64,000 bases of DNA from an uncultured Bacteroidia bacterium (GCA_902774365.1 CACYHX010000004.1:1-64000), one strand, 5' to 3'; positions 19,811-29,049 are shown, numbered from the stretch's first letter. Numbers and translations: made by a program. The notes: generated by a model from the letters alone, not told the origin.

Positions 19811-21034
19811 TTATGCTTCCGCTTGGAACAACGTGATAATGTTCAGAATCACCTCCGAGGCCTTCATCATGCTTTCGAGCGGCACGTATTCTAATTTGCC
19901 GTGGAAGTTGTGGCCGCCTGCGAAGATATTGGGGCAAGGCAGACCCATGAACGAGAGGTTGGCGCCGTCGGTGCCGCCACGGATAGGCTGCACTTTCGGC
20001 TTGATGTTGGCCATCTCCATGGCCTTAATCGCTCTTTCCACAATGAAGAAATGAGGCTCTACCTCCTGACGCATGTTGTAATATTGGTGCTTCAACTCCA
20101 GCTTCACCACATCGCCGTATTTCTTGTTGAGGAACTCCACAACTGCAGTGATTAAAGCCTTCTTTTCCTCGAACTTGGCTCTATCGTGGTCACGGATGAT
20201 GTACGACATTGTGGTTTCTTCAACGGTTCCGTTGATTTCAGTGAGGTGGAAGAAGCCTTCGTAGCCTTGCGTGAAACGCGGACGTTGCTCCACGGGCAGC
20301 ATCTCGTTGAGTTCCATGGCGATAAGCATGGAGTTCACCATCTTGTCCTTACCATAGCCAGGATGGATGTTGCTGCCTTGGACGTGGATTTTCGCCCCAG
20401 CAGCGTTGAAGTTCTCATACTCCAACTCGCCGATTTCGCCGCCGTCCATGGTGTAAGCGTATTTGGCGCCGAATTTCTTCACATCGAATTTCACCACACC
20501 ACGGCCGATTTCCTCGTCAGGCGTGAATCCGATCTTGATTTCACCATGCTTGAAGTCGGGATGCTCCATCATATATTGGGCAGCATACATGATTTCGGCC
20601 ACGCCAGCCTTGTCGTCGGCGCCGAGCAGCGTCGTGCCGTCGGTGGTGATCATCGTTTGGCCTTTGTATTGCTGCATCTCGGGAAACTCCGACACGCGCA
20701 GGACGATGTTCTTTTCCTTGTTCAAGACGATGTCGTTGCCGTCGTAGTTCGGGATGATTTGCGGCTTGATGTTGGCACCCGAAGCATCCGGCGAGGTGTC
20801 GACGTGGGCGATAAAGCCGATGGCGGGAATGTCCCTTTCTACATTTGAGGGTATGGTAGCCATCACATAGCCATACTCATCAAGTGTGGCCTCGATGCCC
20901 ATGGCTTGCAGTTCGTCACGAAGCATACCCAAAAGATTGAGCTGCTTGGCGGTGCTGGGTTGCGATTCAGAATTTTCGTCGGAGGTGGTCTCCACCGCGA
21001 CGTATCTCAGGAATTTGTCTAATAGCTTTTCCAT
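19811..21034 (-). CDS. pepT: Peptidase T (tripeptide aminopeptidase)
   Basis: A cytoplasmic M20-family zinc peptidase that releases N-terminal residues from tripeptides. The 407-residue protein is full length: it starts LLDKFLRYVAVETTSDENS, has the metal motif GFIAHVDTSPDASG, then TTLLGADDKAGVAEI and the catalytic TPDEEIGRG, and ends with GGTDGANLSFMGLPCPNIFAGGHNFHGKLE. It has its own promoter and is followed closely by the LTA synthase-like gene. Confidence 0.96.
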   Translation of the reverse strand: MEKLLDKFLRYVAVETTSDENSESQPSTAKQLNLLGMLRDELQAMGIEATLDEYGYVMATIPSNVERDIPAIGFIAHVDTSPDASGANIKPQIIPNYDGNDIVLNKEKNIVLRVSEFPEMQQYKGQTMITTDGTTLLGADDKAGVAEIMYAAQYMMEHPDFKHGEIKIGFTPDEEIGRGVVKFDVKKFGAKYAYTMDGGEIGELEYENFNAAGAKIHVQGSNIHPGYGKDKMVNSMLIAMELNEMLPVEQRPRFTQGYEGFFHLTEINGTVEETTMSYIIRDHDRAKFEEKKALITAVVEFLNKKYGDVVKLELKHQYYNMRQEVEPHFFIVERAIKAMEMANIKPKVQPIRGGTDGANLSFMGLPCPNIFAGGHNFHGKLEYVPLESMMKASEVILNIITLFQAEA

Positions 21035-21057
21035 GTTTGTGCTGTTTTAATGTGGCA

Positions 21058-21065
21058 CAAAAATA
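21058..21065 (-). promoter_or_regulatory. Promoter -7 box of pepT
   Basis: On the minus strand TATTTTTG matches TAnnTTTG and lies 23 bases before the pepT start codon. The two hairpins at 21080-21128 are immediately upstream, where the -33 region would be. Confidence 0.5.
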
Positions 21066-21079
21066 GAAATTTTTTCCAT

Positions 21080-21128
21080 GCGGATTGCAAATCCGCTTTT
21101 CAAAAGTCGGGGATTGCAAATCCCCGAC
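21080..21128. repeat. Two tandem hairpins with the same core
   Basis: Hairpin one (21080-21096) has arms GCGGATT and AATCCGC around GCA. Hairpin two (21106-21128) has arms GTCGGGGATT and AATCCCCGAC around the same GCA. Both contain GGATTGCAAATCC. They lie between the yitT-like stop and the pepT promoter and could also end the yitT transcript, but no T tract follows. Confidence 0.75.
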
Positions 21129-21139
21129 AACTTCCATGG

Positions 21140-22132
21140 TCAACGCTTTTCAGCGTGTTTTCTTGCTCTATGACGGTCTTTTGCCCACAAGCCGTACACC
21201 TCGCTCACGTTGCCAGCCGTAGTGAAGGCGTTGATTTCGTTCTTGCCTAGGAATTCCATCAACTTCGAGAACTCGTCGTTGGTAAGCAGCGACTCCAATT
21301 CAATCGACTTTTCATTGGTGTAGCCACCGATGACCTCATAAAGGGTGCAACCACGATGGAGTTCGTCAATGATGTAATGACGGATGCGATCGTAGTCCTT
21401 CGAGACGATGCAAACACGTTTGCGTTGGTTCAAGTTGGCAGTGAACATATTGACCACCATGCCATTGATCCATGTGGCGATGAGGCCGATGACGACCATC
21501 TGGAAGGGGTTGATGGCGAAAGCCGTAAGGCAGATGATGGCACCCGCCACGCTCACCGACTTACCCATGTCGAAGTGCAAATATTTATTAACGATCTTGG
21601 CCAAGATGTCGAGACCGCCCGTGGAAGCGTTGATAGAGAACATCAGCGTTTGGGCCGCGCTGAGGATAATCACACAGCAGAGCAGGTCAAACCAAGGGTT
21701 ACCCATCACCGAGAAGGCTTGGTCGGGAGCGACACCCATATTTACAAGGTAATCATTGGGGGTAGCGAAGTTTTGCCAAGGATAGAGCCATTCGCAGAAC
21801 TTGGTCATGGGACCGAGAATCAAGGCGCAATAAACCGTTTTAAGTCCAAATTCTTTACCAACGAGTATATAGGCAAGAACCAACAAGATAGCGTTGATGA
21901 CAGTAATCATCGTAGGAAGGCCAATGTTGATGCCCATGCCGTTGAAAATGTTGGTCAGCACGATGGAGAGACCCGAGATGGAGCCCACAATCAGCTTGCT
22001 GGGGACGAGGAAATAATACACGCAGACGCCCGTCATAAACATGCCGAAAGTCATAATCAGCAGTTCGACCCAAAACTTTTTGGAAGCCAAAGCACCACCA
22101 ATTTCCTTCATTATGTCGTTAAAACTTTTCAT
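21140..22132 (-). CDS. YitT family membrane protein (DUF161/DUF2179)
   Basis: A 330-residue protein with five to six membrane helices, including GSISGLSIVLTNIF and STGGLDILAKIVNKY, which are typical of the YitT family. A C-terminal cytosolic DUF2179 domain follows (RKRVCIVSKDYDRIRHYIIDELHRGCTLYEVIGGYT). The transported substrate of this family is not established. The gene stands alone, 105 bases upstream of pepT and divergent from the alcohol dehydrogenase. Confidence 0.88.
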   Translation of the reverse strand: MKSFNDIMKEIGGALASKKFWVELLIMTFGMFMTGVCVYYFLVPSKLIVGSISGLSIVLTNIFNGMGINIGLPTMITVINAILLVLAYILVGKEFGLKTVYCALILGPMTKFCEWLYPWQNFATPNDYLVNMGVAPDQAFSVMGNPWFDLLCCVIILSAAQTLMFSINASTGGLDILAKIVNKYLHFDMGKSVSVAGAIICLTAFAINPFQMVVIGLIATWINGMVVNMFTANLNQRKRVCIVSKDYDRIRHYIIDELHRGCTLYEVIGGYTNEKSIELESLLTNDEFSKLMEFLGKNEINAFTTAGNVSEVYGLWAKDRHRARKHAEKR

Positions 22133-22239
22133 AAATTATTGATTTTAAAATTCTTAATACAATTATTGCCTTTGATTTTTGCGGCTGCAAAGGTCGGAAA
22201 AGTTTTTCAAATAATCGCTATGGTCTCAAAGAATAATTG

Positions 22240-22247
22240 TAATTTTG
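22240..22247 (+). promoter_or_regulatory. Promoter -7 box of the alcohol dehydrogenase operon
   Basis: TAATTTTG matches TAnnTTTG. It overlaps an in-frame TTG at 22245, so translation must start downstream, at 22257 or 22272. Confidence 0.6.
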
Positions 22248-22256
22248 CTTCATTCT

Positions 22257-23480
22257 ATGAAAACCCAATTTATGGACACCTATATCATCAGAAAACAAAT
22301 ACACCGCTTGCCAGGGAAAGTCATCCATAACATCCCCATTCCCCAGCCCGAAGTGGTGGAAGGCCATGCATCGCGAAAACAGGTCGGCGAGATTTGCCGT
22401 CAATGCGGATATCAGCAAGTGCTGGTGGTTACCGACAAGACATTGAGCCAACTCGGCTACGAGCAAGCCATCACACAATCATTGAATGAGGCAGGTGTCA
22501 ACTACAGCATATTCAACAAAATCAATTCAGAGCCAACCATAGCCATCATAGAAGCAGCACGCAAAGCGGCCCTTGAAAGCCAGGCCGAGTGTATCGTCGC
22601 CCTTGGTGGCGGGTCGGTGATGGACACCTGCAAGATGGTTGCTGCTGGAGTGAAGATACCGCACCTCAAGATCAAGACACTGTTATTGAAATTTCTACCC
22701 GTTCCCGACCAGACTTTGCCTATCATCGCCGTGCCCTCCACGGCTGGCACAGGCGCAGAAGTCACTGTTGGCGCAGTGGTGACCAACTCTCGCGGGACAA
22801 AAAGTTCCACGGTGCTGATAGGCCTCAATGTCACGCATGTGATTCTCGACAGCGAACTTACCATCCACGCGCCCCAACAGGTGACGGCAGCCTGCGGCAT
22901 GGATGCTCTCAGCCACTGCATCGAAGGTGCAGTGAGCGATGTAGAGGTAGACGAATCTGACGCGAGACTTTCCGAAGAAGGCGTAAAGCTGATTCTGCAA
23001 CACCTTCCCATCGTCATGAAGGACCCAGAAAACATCGAGGCACGCTTGGGAATGTGCAGGGCGGCCATGTACGGCGGCCATGCCATCAACACCCAACTGG
23101 CCGGCTATATTCACGCCTTTGCCCATAGCATCGGCGCCAAATACCATATCCCTCATGGTCAGGCCATCTCCTTGATGCTCTTGCCCGTGTTGGAATACCA
23201 GAAAAACACATGCCTTGCAAAGTACGCTACGCTGGCACGTTATTGCAAAATTGTGAATGAACAAACCAGCGATGCCGAGGCCGCCGACCTTTTCCTTCAG
23301 GCCATCAGGCAACTTATGGCACAATGCGGTATGGACAAACTTGTTTCTCCCGTCAAAGCCTGCGACCATGAAGTCCTGACCCGTATGATTGTCAAGGATT
23401 CTATCAATTATTCCGCGCCTTTCACCTTCAGCAACAACGATATAGAGCAGGTTCTTAATACCATCACGCCAAAAGAATAA
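22257..23480 (+). CDS. Iron-containing alcohol dehydrogenase
   Basis: A group III alcohol dehydrogenase that interconverts an alcohol and an aldehyde with NAD(P)H. The 407-residue protein has the nucleotide-binding GGGSVMDTCK, the substrate-region PSTAGTGAEVT, and metal ligands in DALSHCIEG and HAFAHSIGAKYHIPHG. The ATG at 22257 is used; the ATG at 22272 (MDTYIIRK) is also possible because it leaves a longer leader after the promoter. An aldehyde dehydrogenase gene follows after nine bases, so the pair probably works on the same aldehyde. The substrate is unknown. Confidence 0.92.
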   Translation: MKTQFMDTYIIRKQIHRLPGKVIHNIPIPQPEVVEGHASRKQVGEICRQCGYQQVLVVTDKTLSQLGYEQAITQSLNEAGVNYSIFNKINSEPTIAIIEAARKAALESQAECIVALGGGSVMDTCKMVAAGVKIPHLKIKTLLLKFLPVPDQTLPIIAVPSTAGTGAEVTVGAVVTNSRGTKSSTVLIGLNVTHVILDSELTIHAPQQVTAACGMDALSHCIEGAVSDVEVDESDARLSEEGVKLILQHLPIVMKDPENIEARLGMCRAAMYGGHAINTQLAGYIHAFAHSIGAKYHIPHGQAISLMLLPVLEYQKNTCLAKYATLARYCKIVNEQTSDAEAADLFLQAIRQLMAQCGMDKLVSPVKACDHEVLTRMIVKDSINYSAPFTFSNNDIEQVLNTITPKE

Positions 23481-23489
23481 CACACGATT

Positions 23490-24908
23490 ATGAACTATAC
23501 AGAAAACGACATTCGCAATATCGTAGCGGAACAACGGAAGTTTTTCCGTACAGGTACCACACTCCCCGTAAAATGGCGGCTACAGCAACTCAAGAAACTG
23601 AAAGCTGCCGTCATCGCCCACGAGACAGAGTTTGAAGATGCCTTGGCCAAAGACTTGGGAAGGAGCAAAGTCGAAGCTTATCTCTGCGATGTCGGCCCTA
23701 TTATCGTGGAAATCAACGAGATGCTTCGCGGTTTGAGACGATGGTCGCGTCCCGAGCGGCATTTCAGCGGCTTCATGTGCTTTCCCAGCATGGTCACCAA
23801 GGTGTACAAGATGCCATACGGTGTGTCGTTAGTCATCAGTCCGTTCAACTTCCCTATCTTACTCACTATCGGTGTGGTGGCTGCCGCCATGGCAGGAGGC
23901 AACACTGTGGTCGTCAAGTCAAGTTCCAAGTCGGCGGCAAGCACAGCGGTGCTCAAGAAGTTCTTTGCCGAGGTGTTCCCTCCTGAATACGTCACCTTGA
24001 TTGATGGCGGACATGATGTGGCGGACATGTGTTTGGCGCAGCGTTTCGATAAGATTTTCTATACCGGCTCGCCCACCGTGGGCAAACATGTGTTGTCCGA
24101 AGCCGCCAAAAACCTCACTCCCGTGGCCTTGGAACTCGGTGGCGAGACGGGCAACTGGTGTGTGGTGCGCAAAGATGCCGACCTAAAAGACGCCGCTCGC
24201 AAAATCGCATTCTTCAAATTGTGCAACGCTGGACAAATTTGCATCAATATCAACCAGATAGCGGTGGCGGAAGAGGTTGCAGAACCTTTCTTGCAGGAAC
24301 TCAAGCAAGCCTTCATCAATCAGATTGGCGAACAACCCGTGAACAATCCCGAATATCCCAAACTCATCACGGAGGGAGCTTATGATAAATGCGCCAAACT
24401 TGCTGAAGAGTATCGCAATCGCATCGTGTTTGGTGGTATAGGGGATAAGGTTTTACGCCGCTATGCACCTACCTTGATTTATCCCGTGGACATCAACGAA
24501 CATATCGTGCAACACGAGCTTTTCTGCCCTTTGCTACCCGTTGTTCCATTCAAAGACGCAGAAGTCGACTCCCTGATGGAAACCATCGCCGACCGTGAGC
24601 ATCCTTTGGCTATGTATCTGTTTAGCAAAGACATGAAATGGGCCAACCGTGTCATGCAAACCCAGCAATACGGCGGTGGTTGCATCAACGAGGTGTGCAT
24701 CCACATGATGGTGAAGGGTGTTCCTTTCAATGGAACAGGCCATTCAGGCATGGGTGCCTACCACGGTGAGTGGGGCTTCCGAGAGTTCACACATCCGCAA
24801 TCGGTGCTCAAAGGGAAAACGAGGTTCAATCTGCCCTTGCGTGAACATCCATACGGAGGTGAAGTAGGAGAAAAGAAGTTGAAGATTTTGAGACTATTTG
24901 AGCGATGA
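23490..24908 (+). CDS. Aldehyde dehydrogenase family protein
   Basis: An NAD(P)-dependent aldehyde dehydrogenase of 472 residues, closest in layout to the class 3/coniferyl-type enzymes without an N-terminal extension. The catalytic cysteine is Cys251 (NAGQICIN), the general base is Glu215 (ALELGG), and the oxyanion asparagine is Asn120 (SPFNFP). The sequence after the base is GGETGN where most family members have GGK(S/N), a small departure that could affect the cofactor or substrate pocket. It is co-transcribed with the alcohol dehydrogenase and overlaps the next gene by four bases. Confidence 0.9.
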   Translation: MNYTENDIRNIVAEQRKFFRTGTTLPVKWRLQQLKKLKAAVIAHETEFEDALAKDLGRSKVEAYLCDVGPIIVEINEMLRGLRRWSRPERHFSGFMCFPSMVTKVYKMPYGVSLVISPFNFPILLTIGVVAAAMAGGNTVVVKSSSKSAASTAVLKKFFAEVFPPEYVTLIDGGHDVADMCLAQRFDKIFYTGSPTVGKHVLSEAAKNLTPVALELGGETGNWCVVRKDADLKDAARKIAFFKLCNAGQICININQIAVAEEVAEPFLQELKQAFINQIGEQPVNNPEYPKLITEGAYDKCAKLAEEYRNRIVFGGIGDKVLRRYAPTLIYPVDINEHIVQHELFCPLLPVVPFKDAEVDSLMETIADREHPLAMYLFSKDMKWANRVMQTQQYGGGCINEVCIHMMVKGVPFNGTGHSGMGAYHGEWGFREFTHPQSVLKGKTRFNLPLREHPYGGEVGEKKLKILRLFER

Positions 24909-26725
24909 CCCTCCTCGATTGGCTACCGATAACGAAAAAAGAAACCGACCTGCGCGGTTGGGACGAGGTGGACATCGTCTTCGTCACCGGTGATGCGTAT
25001 GTCGACCATCCTGCCTTTGGTGCGGCGGTCATCGGAAGGGTGTTGGAACACAACGGCTTCCGCGTGGCGCTCATCCCACAGCCCAACTGGCGCGACGACC
25101 TGCGCGACTTCAAGAAATTCGGCAAGCCAAGGCTTTATTTCGGCGTGTCGGCGGGCTGCATGGACTCGATGGTGAACCACTACACCGCCAACAAGCGCCT
25201 GCGCAGCAACGATGCCTACACCCCTGGCGGCGAGGCGGGCTTCCGCCCCGACCGCGCCACTGTGGTCTACTGCAACATCCTCAAGCAACTCTACCCCGAC
25301 GTGCCCATCGTCGTAGGCGGCATCGAGGCATCGCTGCGAAGGGTGACACACTACGACTATTGGGACGACTGCCTGAAGCCCAGCATTTTGGTCGACTGCA
25401 AGGCCGACATCGGTGTCTACGGCATGGGGGAACTCACCATGGTGGAAATTGCTAAAGCCATACAAAACGGCAAGAAAGTCAGCGAACTGACCGACATCCA
25501 GCAGACCTTCTTCTTACAGGACAAAAAACAACCCCTCCCCGACTTTGACGGCGAGACCATCGAACTCGTATCACACGAAGTCTGCCTAAAAGACAAGAAA
25601 AAATATGCTTCTAATTTCCGTCATATCGAGGAAGAATCGAACAAGAAGCATGCGGCAAGACTAGTTCAAGAAGTTGGCAACCAAAGGCTTATCATCAACC
25701 CACCATTACCGACTTTCACCACCGAACAAATCGACGCTTCCTTTGACTTGCCTTACACCCGCCTGCCACATCCGAAATATGCCAAACGCGGCGTCATCCC
25801 TGCCTACGAGATGATTCGTCACTCGGTGAACCTGCATCGCGGCTGCTTTGGCGGCTGCGCCTTCTGCACCATCTCGGCCCACCAGGGAAAATTTGTGGCT
25901 TCGCGCAGCAAGGAGTCCATATTAAAAGAGGTGGAGAAAGTGACCGAGATGGAGGACTTCAAAGGCTACATCAGTGACCTTGGCGGTCCGTCGGCCAACA
26001 TGTACCGCATGAAGGGCAAGGACGAACGGCTCTGCGAGAAATGCGCCCGCCCCACTTGTCTGCAACCCACCGTCTGCAAGAACCTCAACACCGACCACCA
26101 TCCACTCATCGAAATCTATCAAGAGGTCGACAAGAACCCGAAAGTCAAAAAAGCCACCATCGGGTCCGGCATCCGCTACGACCTGTTTTTGCACGACAGC
26201 ACCCCCGAGGAAAACAAGGCCATGGGCTACGACGAATACTTCCGACAATTGGTCACTCGCCACGTCAGCGGACGACTGAAAGTGGCGCCCGAACACACCA
26301 GCGATGCCGTGCTCAAGCTCATGCGCAAGCCCAAGTTCGACATGTTCGTCAAGCTGAAGAAGAAATTCGACCAAATCAACGAGAAGGAACATCTCAACCA
26401 GCAACTCATCCCCTATTTCATCTCCTCGCATCCGGACTGCTACCTTGAGGACATGGCAGATTTGGCAGTGAGAACCAAGGAGTTAGGCTATCATCTGGAG
26501 CAGGTGCAAGACTTCACCCCCACCCCCATGACTTTGGCCACGGAAATCTACTACTCCGGCTACGACCCTTACACTTTGGAACCCGTTTTTTGCGCCAAAA
26601 CCAAAGAGGAGAAACTCGCCCAACAGCGCTTCTTCTTCTGGTACAAGCCCGAAAACCGCGAATGGGTGAAGAACGCTTTGCGGCGCATCGGCCGTGCGGA
26701 TTGGATTAAACGGCTATATAAATGA
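24905..26725 (+). CDS. YgiQ family radical SAM protein
   Basis: A 606-residue radical SAM enzyme. The N-terminal region (DIVFVTGDAYVDHPAFG, GVSAGCMDSMVNHYTANK, RRVTHYDYWDD) and the cluster motif CFGGCAFCTISAHQG near residue 315-330 match the YgiQ family. A second Cys-rich stretch (CEKCARPTCLQPTVC) follows. The reaction catalysed by this family is not established. The ATG overlaps the aldehyde dehydrogenase stop (ATGA). Confidence 0.93.
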   Translation: MTLLDWLPITKKETDLRGWDEVDIVFVTGDAYVDHPAFGAAVIGRVLEHNGFRVALIPQPNWRDDLRDFKKFGKPRLYFGVSAGCMDSMVNHYTANKRLRSNDAYTPGGEAGFRPDRATVVYCNILKQLYPDVPIVVGGIEASLRRVTHYDYWDDCLKPSILVDCKADIGVYGMGELTMVEIAKAIQNGKKVSELTDIQQTFFLQDKKQPLPDFDGETIELVSHEVCLKDKKKYASNFRHIEEESNKKHAARLVQEVGNQRLIINPPLPTFTTEQIDASFDLPYTRLPHPKYAKRGVIPAYEMIRHSVNLHRGCFGGCAFCTISAHQGKFVASRSKESILKEVEKVTEMEDFKGYISDLGGPSANMYRMKGKDERLCEKCARPTCLQPTVCKNLNTDHHPLIEIYQEVDKNPKVKKATIGSGIRYDLFLHDSTPEENKAMGYDEYFRQLVTRHVSGRLKVAPEHTSDAVLKLMRKPKFDMFVKLKKKFDQINEKEHLNQQLIPYFISSHPDCYLEDMADLAVRTKELGYHLEQVQDFTPTPMTLATEIYYSGYDPYTLEPVFCAKTKEEKLAQQRFFFWYKPENREWVKNALRRIGRADWIKRLYK

Positions 26726-26734
26726 AAAATTCAC

Positions 26735-26742
26735 TACCTTTG
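26735..26742 (+). promoter_or_regulatory. Promoter -7 box of the nicotinamidase-like gene
   Basis: TACCTTTG matches TAnnTTTG and lies 31 bases before the ATG at 26774, just after the upstream stop codon. Confidence 0.65.
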
Positions 26743-26773
26743 CAGCAAATTTCTAAACAAATAACCATCCATC

Positions 26774-27490
26774 ATGAAGAGACATCTCATCGGAGCCATC
26801 GTGCTCTTTGCCGCCTTCGCTTTAGCCAGCTGCGGCAACAACAACCAAAAGAATGAAGAGGCTGAAAGCCAAGCCACTGAAACCGTCACCGAGAAAATCC
26901 AACTCCCCAATCGCATGCTCATCATTGTCGACCCGCAGATCGACTTCACCACGGGCAGCTTGGCCACCAAAAACGGTCCCGCAGCCATGGATAACCTCGC
27001 CAAGAAATTGAGCGAAGGTGCTTGGAAGAACTACGGTTGGATCATCGTCACACAAGACGCCCACCCGGCCAACCACTGCTCGTTCGTGGAGAACGGCGGT
27101 GTGTTCCCGCCCCATTGCGTGCAAGGCACCGAAGGCATGAACATATATCCCGCCCTCCAAGCCGCGCTGACGGACATCACGCCCAATATTCCCGACATCC
27201 ATTACATGCAAAAAGGCGACCTCTTCGACAAGGAGGAGTTCAGCATCTTCCAAAACGCAAGAAGCGGCATGAAACTGTCTGCAACCATCAAAGACATGGC
27301 CTTTGAAGGCATCGACATCTGCGGCATCGCCACGGACTACTGCGTCTACGAGACCACCAAGGACCTGATGGCCTTCTATCCCGCCAACCAGATCCGCATC
27401 GTCACCAACTGCCTCGCCGCCGTTGACGACAACGACACCAAGCTCGCCGACCTGATGAAGGAAAATGGTATCCAAGGCATTGAGTTTTAA
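26774..27490 (+). CDS. Nicotinamidase-like isochorismatase-fold lipoprotein
   Basis: A 238-residue cysteine hydrolase whose residues match nicotinamidase: catalytic Asp53, Lys147 and Cys190 (ATDYCV), with metal ligands Asp95, His97 (TQDAHP) and His114 (FPPHCVQGT). Nicotinamidase turns nicotinamide into nicotinate for NAD salvage. Unusually, residues 1-20 form a lipoprotein signal (FALASC, lipobox Cys20) followed by a polar linker, so the enzyme should be attached to the membrane outside the cytoplasm. A PTS IIC-like gene follows 42 bases later, after a palindromic repeat. The exact amide substrate is inferred. Confidence 0.85.
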   Translation: MKRHLIGAIVLFAAFALASCGNNNQKNEEAESQATETVTEKIQLPNRMLIIVDPQIDFTTGSLATKNGPAAMDNLAKKLSEGAWKNYGWIIVTQDAHPANHCSFVENGGVFPPHCVQGTEGMNIYPALQAALTDITPNIPDIHYMQKGDLFDKEEFSIFQNARSGMKLSATIKDMAFEGIDICGIATDYCVYETTKDLMAFYPANQIRIVTNCLAAVDDNDTKLADLMKENGIQGIEF

Positions 27491-27498
27491 TTAAGGAC

Positions 27499-27522
27499 GG
27501 CCCTTCGACAAGCTCAGGGGCC
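27499..27522. repeat. Intergenic palindromic repeat, CCCTTCGACAAGCTCAGGG type
   Basis: GGCCCTTCGA and the inverted TCAGGGGCC flank a short loop. The core is the reverse complement of the element at 15321-15343 with few differences. It lies between two co-directional genes. Confidence 0.65.
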
Positions 27523-27532
27523 TGAACCTATC

Positions 27533-28552
27533 ATGAGCAAATTCAAATCATTCCTACAACGCAAGGGCGTCGACATGACCTGGAAGGCCTACTTTGTCGA
27601 CGCTCTTGGCGCTATGGCACTGGGCTTGTTCGCCTCGCTGCTCATCGGCACCATCTTCCAGACTCTTGGCGACAAGACGGGCATTGAGGCCTTCGTCACC
27701 ATAGCGAAATATGCCAAAGCCGCCACGGGTGCCGCCATCGCAGTGGCCATCGCCTACACCTTGGGCTGCAAGGGCTTAGTGCTGTTCAGCGCCATCGCCG
27801 TGGGTATCGCAGGCAACGAATTGGGCGGGCCTATGGGCGCCTACGTCGCCGTCATCGTCGCCGTCGAACTGGGCAAGATGGTCTACAAGGAGACCCAAGT
27901 CGACATCCTGGTCACCCCCGCCGTGGTCATCATCAGCGGCGTGCTGATGGCCTACGCCGTCGGAGCACCCATCCAGAAGGTGATGACCGCCCTCGGCACC
28001 TTCATCGAAAACGCCACCATGATGCAGCCCTTCCTCATGGGCATCGTCGTCTCGGTGGTCATCGGCATGGTTTTGACGCTGCCCATCAGCTCGGCGGCTA
28101 TCTGTCTCGCCATAGGACTCGGCGGCATCGCAGGAGGCGCGGCCACGGCCGGCTGCTGCGCCCAGATGATTGGCTTCGCCATTTTGAGCTTCAAGGAAAA
28201 CCGCTGGGGCGGACTCATCGCACAAGGTCTCGGCACCTCCATGTTGCAGATGGGCAACATCGTGAAGAACCCAAGGATTTGGATTCCGGTGCTGCTTACC
28301 GCTGCCATCACGGGTCCCATCTCCACCTGCGTCTTCCATCTGGAGAACATCCCCATCGGCTCCGGCATGGGTACCTGCGGCCTCGTCGGACCCATCGGCA
28401 TCTATACGGCCATGCCCGAAGGCGGCGCCAACATGTGGATCGGCATGTTGCTGGTCTGCTTCGTGTTGCCCGCAGTGCTCACTTGGCTCTTCGGCCTCGT
28501 CTTCCGCAAGATAGGTTGGATTAAGGAAGGCGACCTCAAAATCGACTGCTGA
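27533..28552 (+). CDS. PTS IIC-like sugar permease (EIIC_2 type)
   Basis: A 339-residue protein with about nine hydrophobic segments. The start, FLQRKGVDMTWKAYFVDALGAMALGLFASLLIG, together with PMGAYVAVIVAVELGKMVYKETQVDILVTP and GIAGGAATAGCCAQMIGFA, matches the PTS_EIIC_2 family of membrane proteins. No EIIA, EIIB, HPr or EI gene is nearby, so phosphotransferase activity is doubtful and it may work as a simple permease. It overlaps recX at TGATG. Confidence 0.75.
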   Translation: MSKFKSFLQRKGVDMTWKAYFVDALGAMALGLFASLLIGTIFQTLGDKTGIEAFVTIAKYAKAATGAAIAVAIAYTLGCKGLVLFSAIAVGIAGNELGGPMGAYVAVIVAVELGKMVYKETQVDILVTPAVVIISGVLMAYAVGAPIQKVMTALGTFIENATMMQPFLMGIVVSVVIGMVLTLPISSAAICLAIGLGGIAGGAATAGCCAQMIGFAILSFKENRWGGLIAQGLGTSMLQMGNIVKNPRIWIPVLLTAAITGPISTCVFHLENIPIGSGMGTCGLVGPIGIYTAMPEGGANMWIGMLLVCFVLPAVLTWLFGLVFRKIGWIKEGDLKIDC

Positions 28553-29031
28553 TGGCAAAGCAACCTGCCAAGCCACTTACGCCCGACCAAGTGTTGGACA
28601 AAATGGCCAAATACTGTGCCTATCAGGAACGATGTGTGAAAGATGTCCGCGATAAGTTGAAGACTTTCGACATTCCAGAAGAGGACAAGACAAAAATCCT
28701 TGATTATCTGCTGGATAACCGTTTCGTCAACGACGAGAGGTATGCCAAGGCTTTCGTACGTGGCAAGGTCAACCAGAGCGGTTGGGGTGTAAACAAAATC
28801 CGTTTCCATCTCATCCAAAAAGGCATCGACAAAGACATCATCGACGAAGCCTTGGTACAAACCGACGAGGAAGTCTACCGCCAACGACTCATTGAAATCC
28901 TGAAAACGAAAGCCAAGACTATAAAAGCGGCGTCCGACTTTGAGAAAAAACGCAAATTAGCCGCTTACGCCATGCAGAAAGGTTTTGAAGGCTCGTTGGT
29001 TTGGGAGACCCTAAAGGATTTGACAATTTGA
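28552..29031 (+). CDS. recX: RecA regulator RecX
   Basis: A small cytoplasmic protein that modulates RecA filaments. At 159 residues it has the RecX triple-helical repeats, with the family phrase LDYLLDNRFVNDERYAKAFVRGKVNQSGWGVNKIRFHLIQKGI. The ATG overlaps the upstream stop codon. The family assignment is firm; regulation by an SOS-type site is not visible. Confidence 0.9.
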   Translation: MAKQPAKPLTPDQVLDKMAKYCAYQERCVKDVRDKLKTFDIPEEDKTKILDYLLDNRFVNDERYAKAFVRGKVNQSGWGVNKIRFHLIQKGIDKDIIDEALVQTDEEVYRQRLIEILKTKAKTIKAASDFEKKRKLAAYAMQKGFEGSLVWETLKDLTI

Positions 29032-29049
29032 CATGTTTTCGTATCTTTG
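29019..29049 (+). promoter_or_regulatory. Promoter of the LytTR gene
   Basis: TTTG at 29019-29022 and TATCTTTG at 29042-29049 are 19 bases apart, the classical Bacteroidota spacing. The -7 box is 22 bases before the ATG at 29072. Confidence 0.75.
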
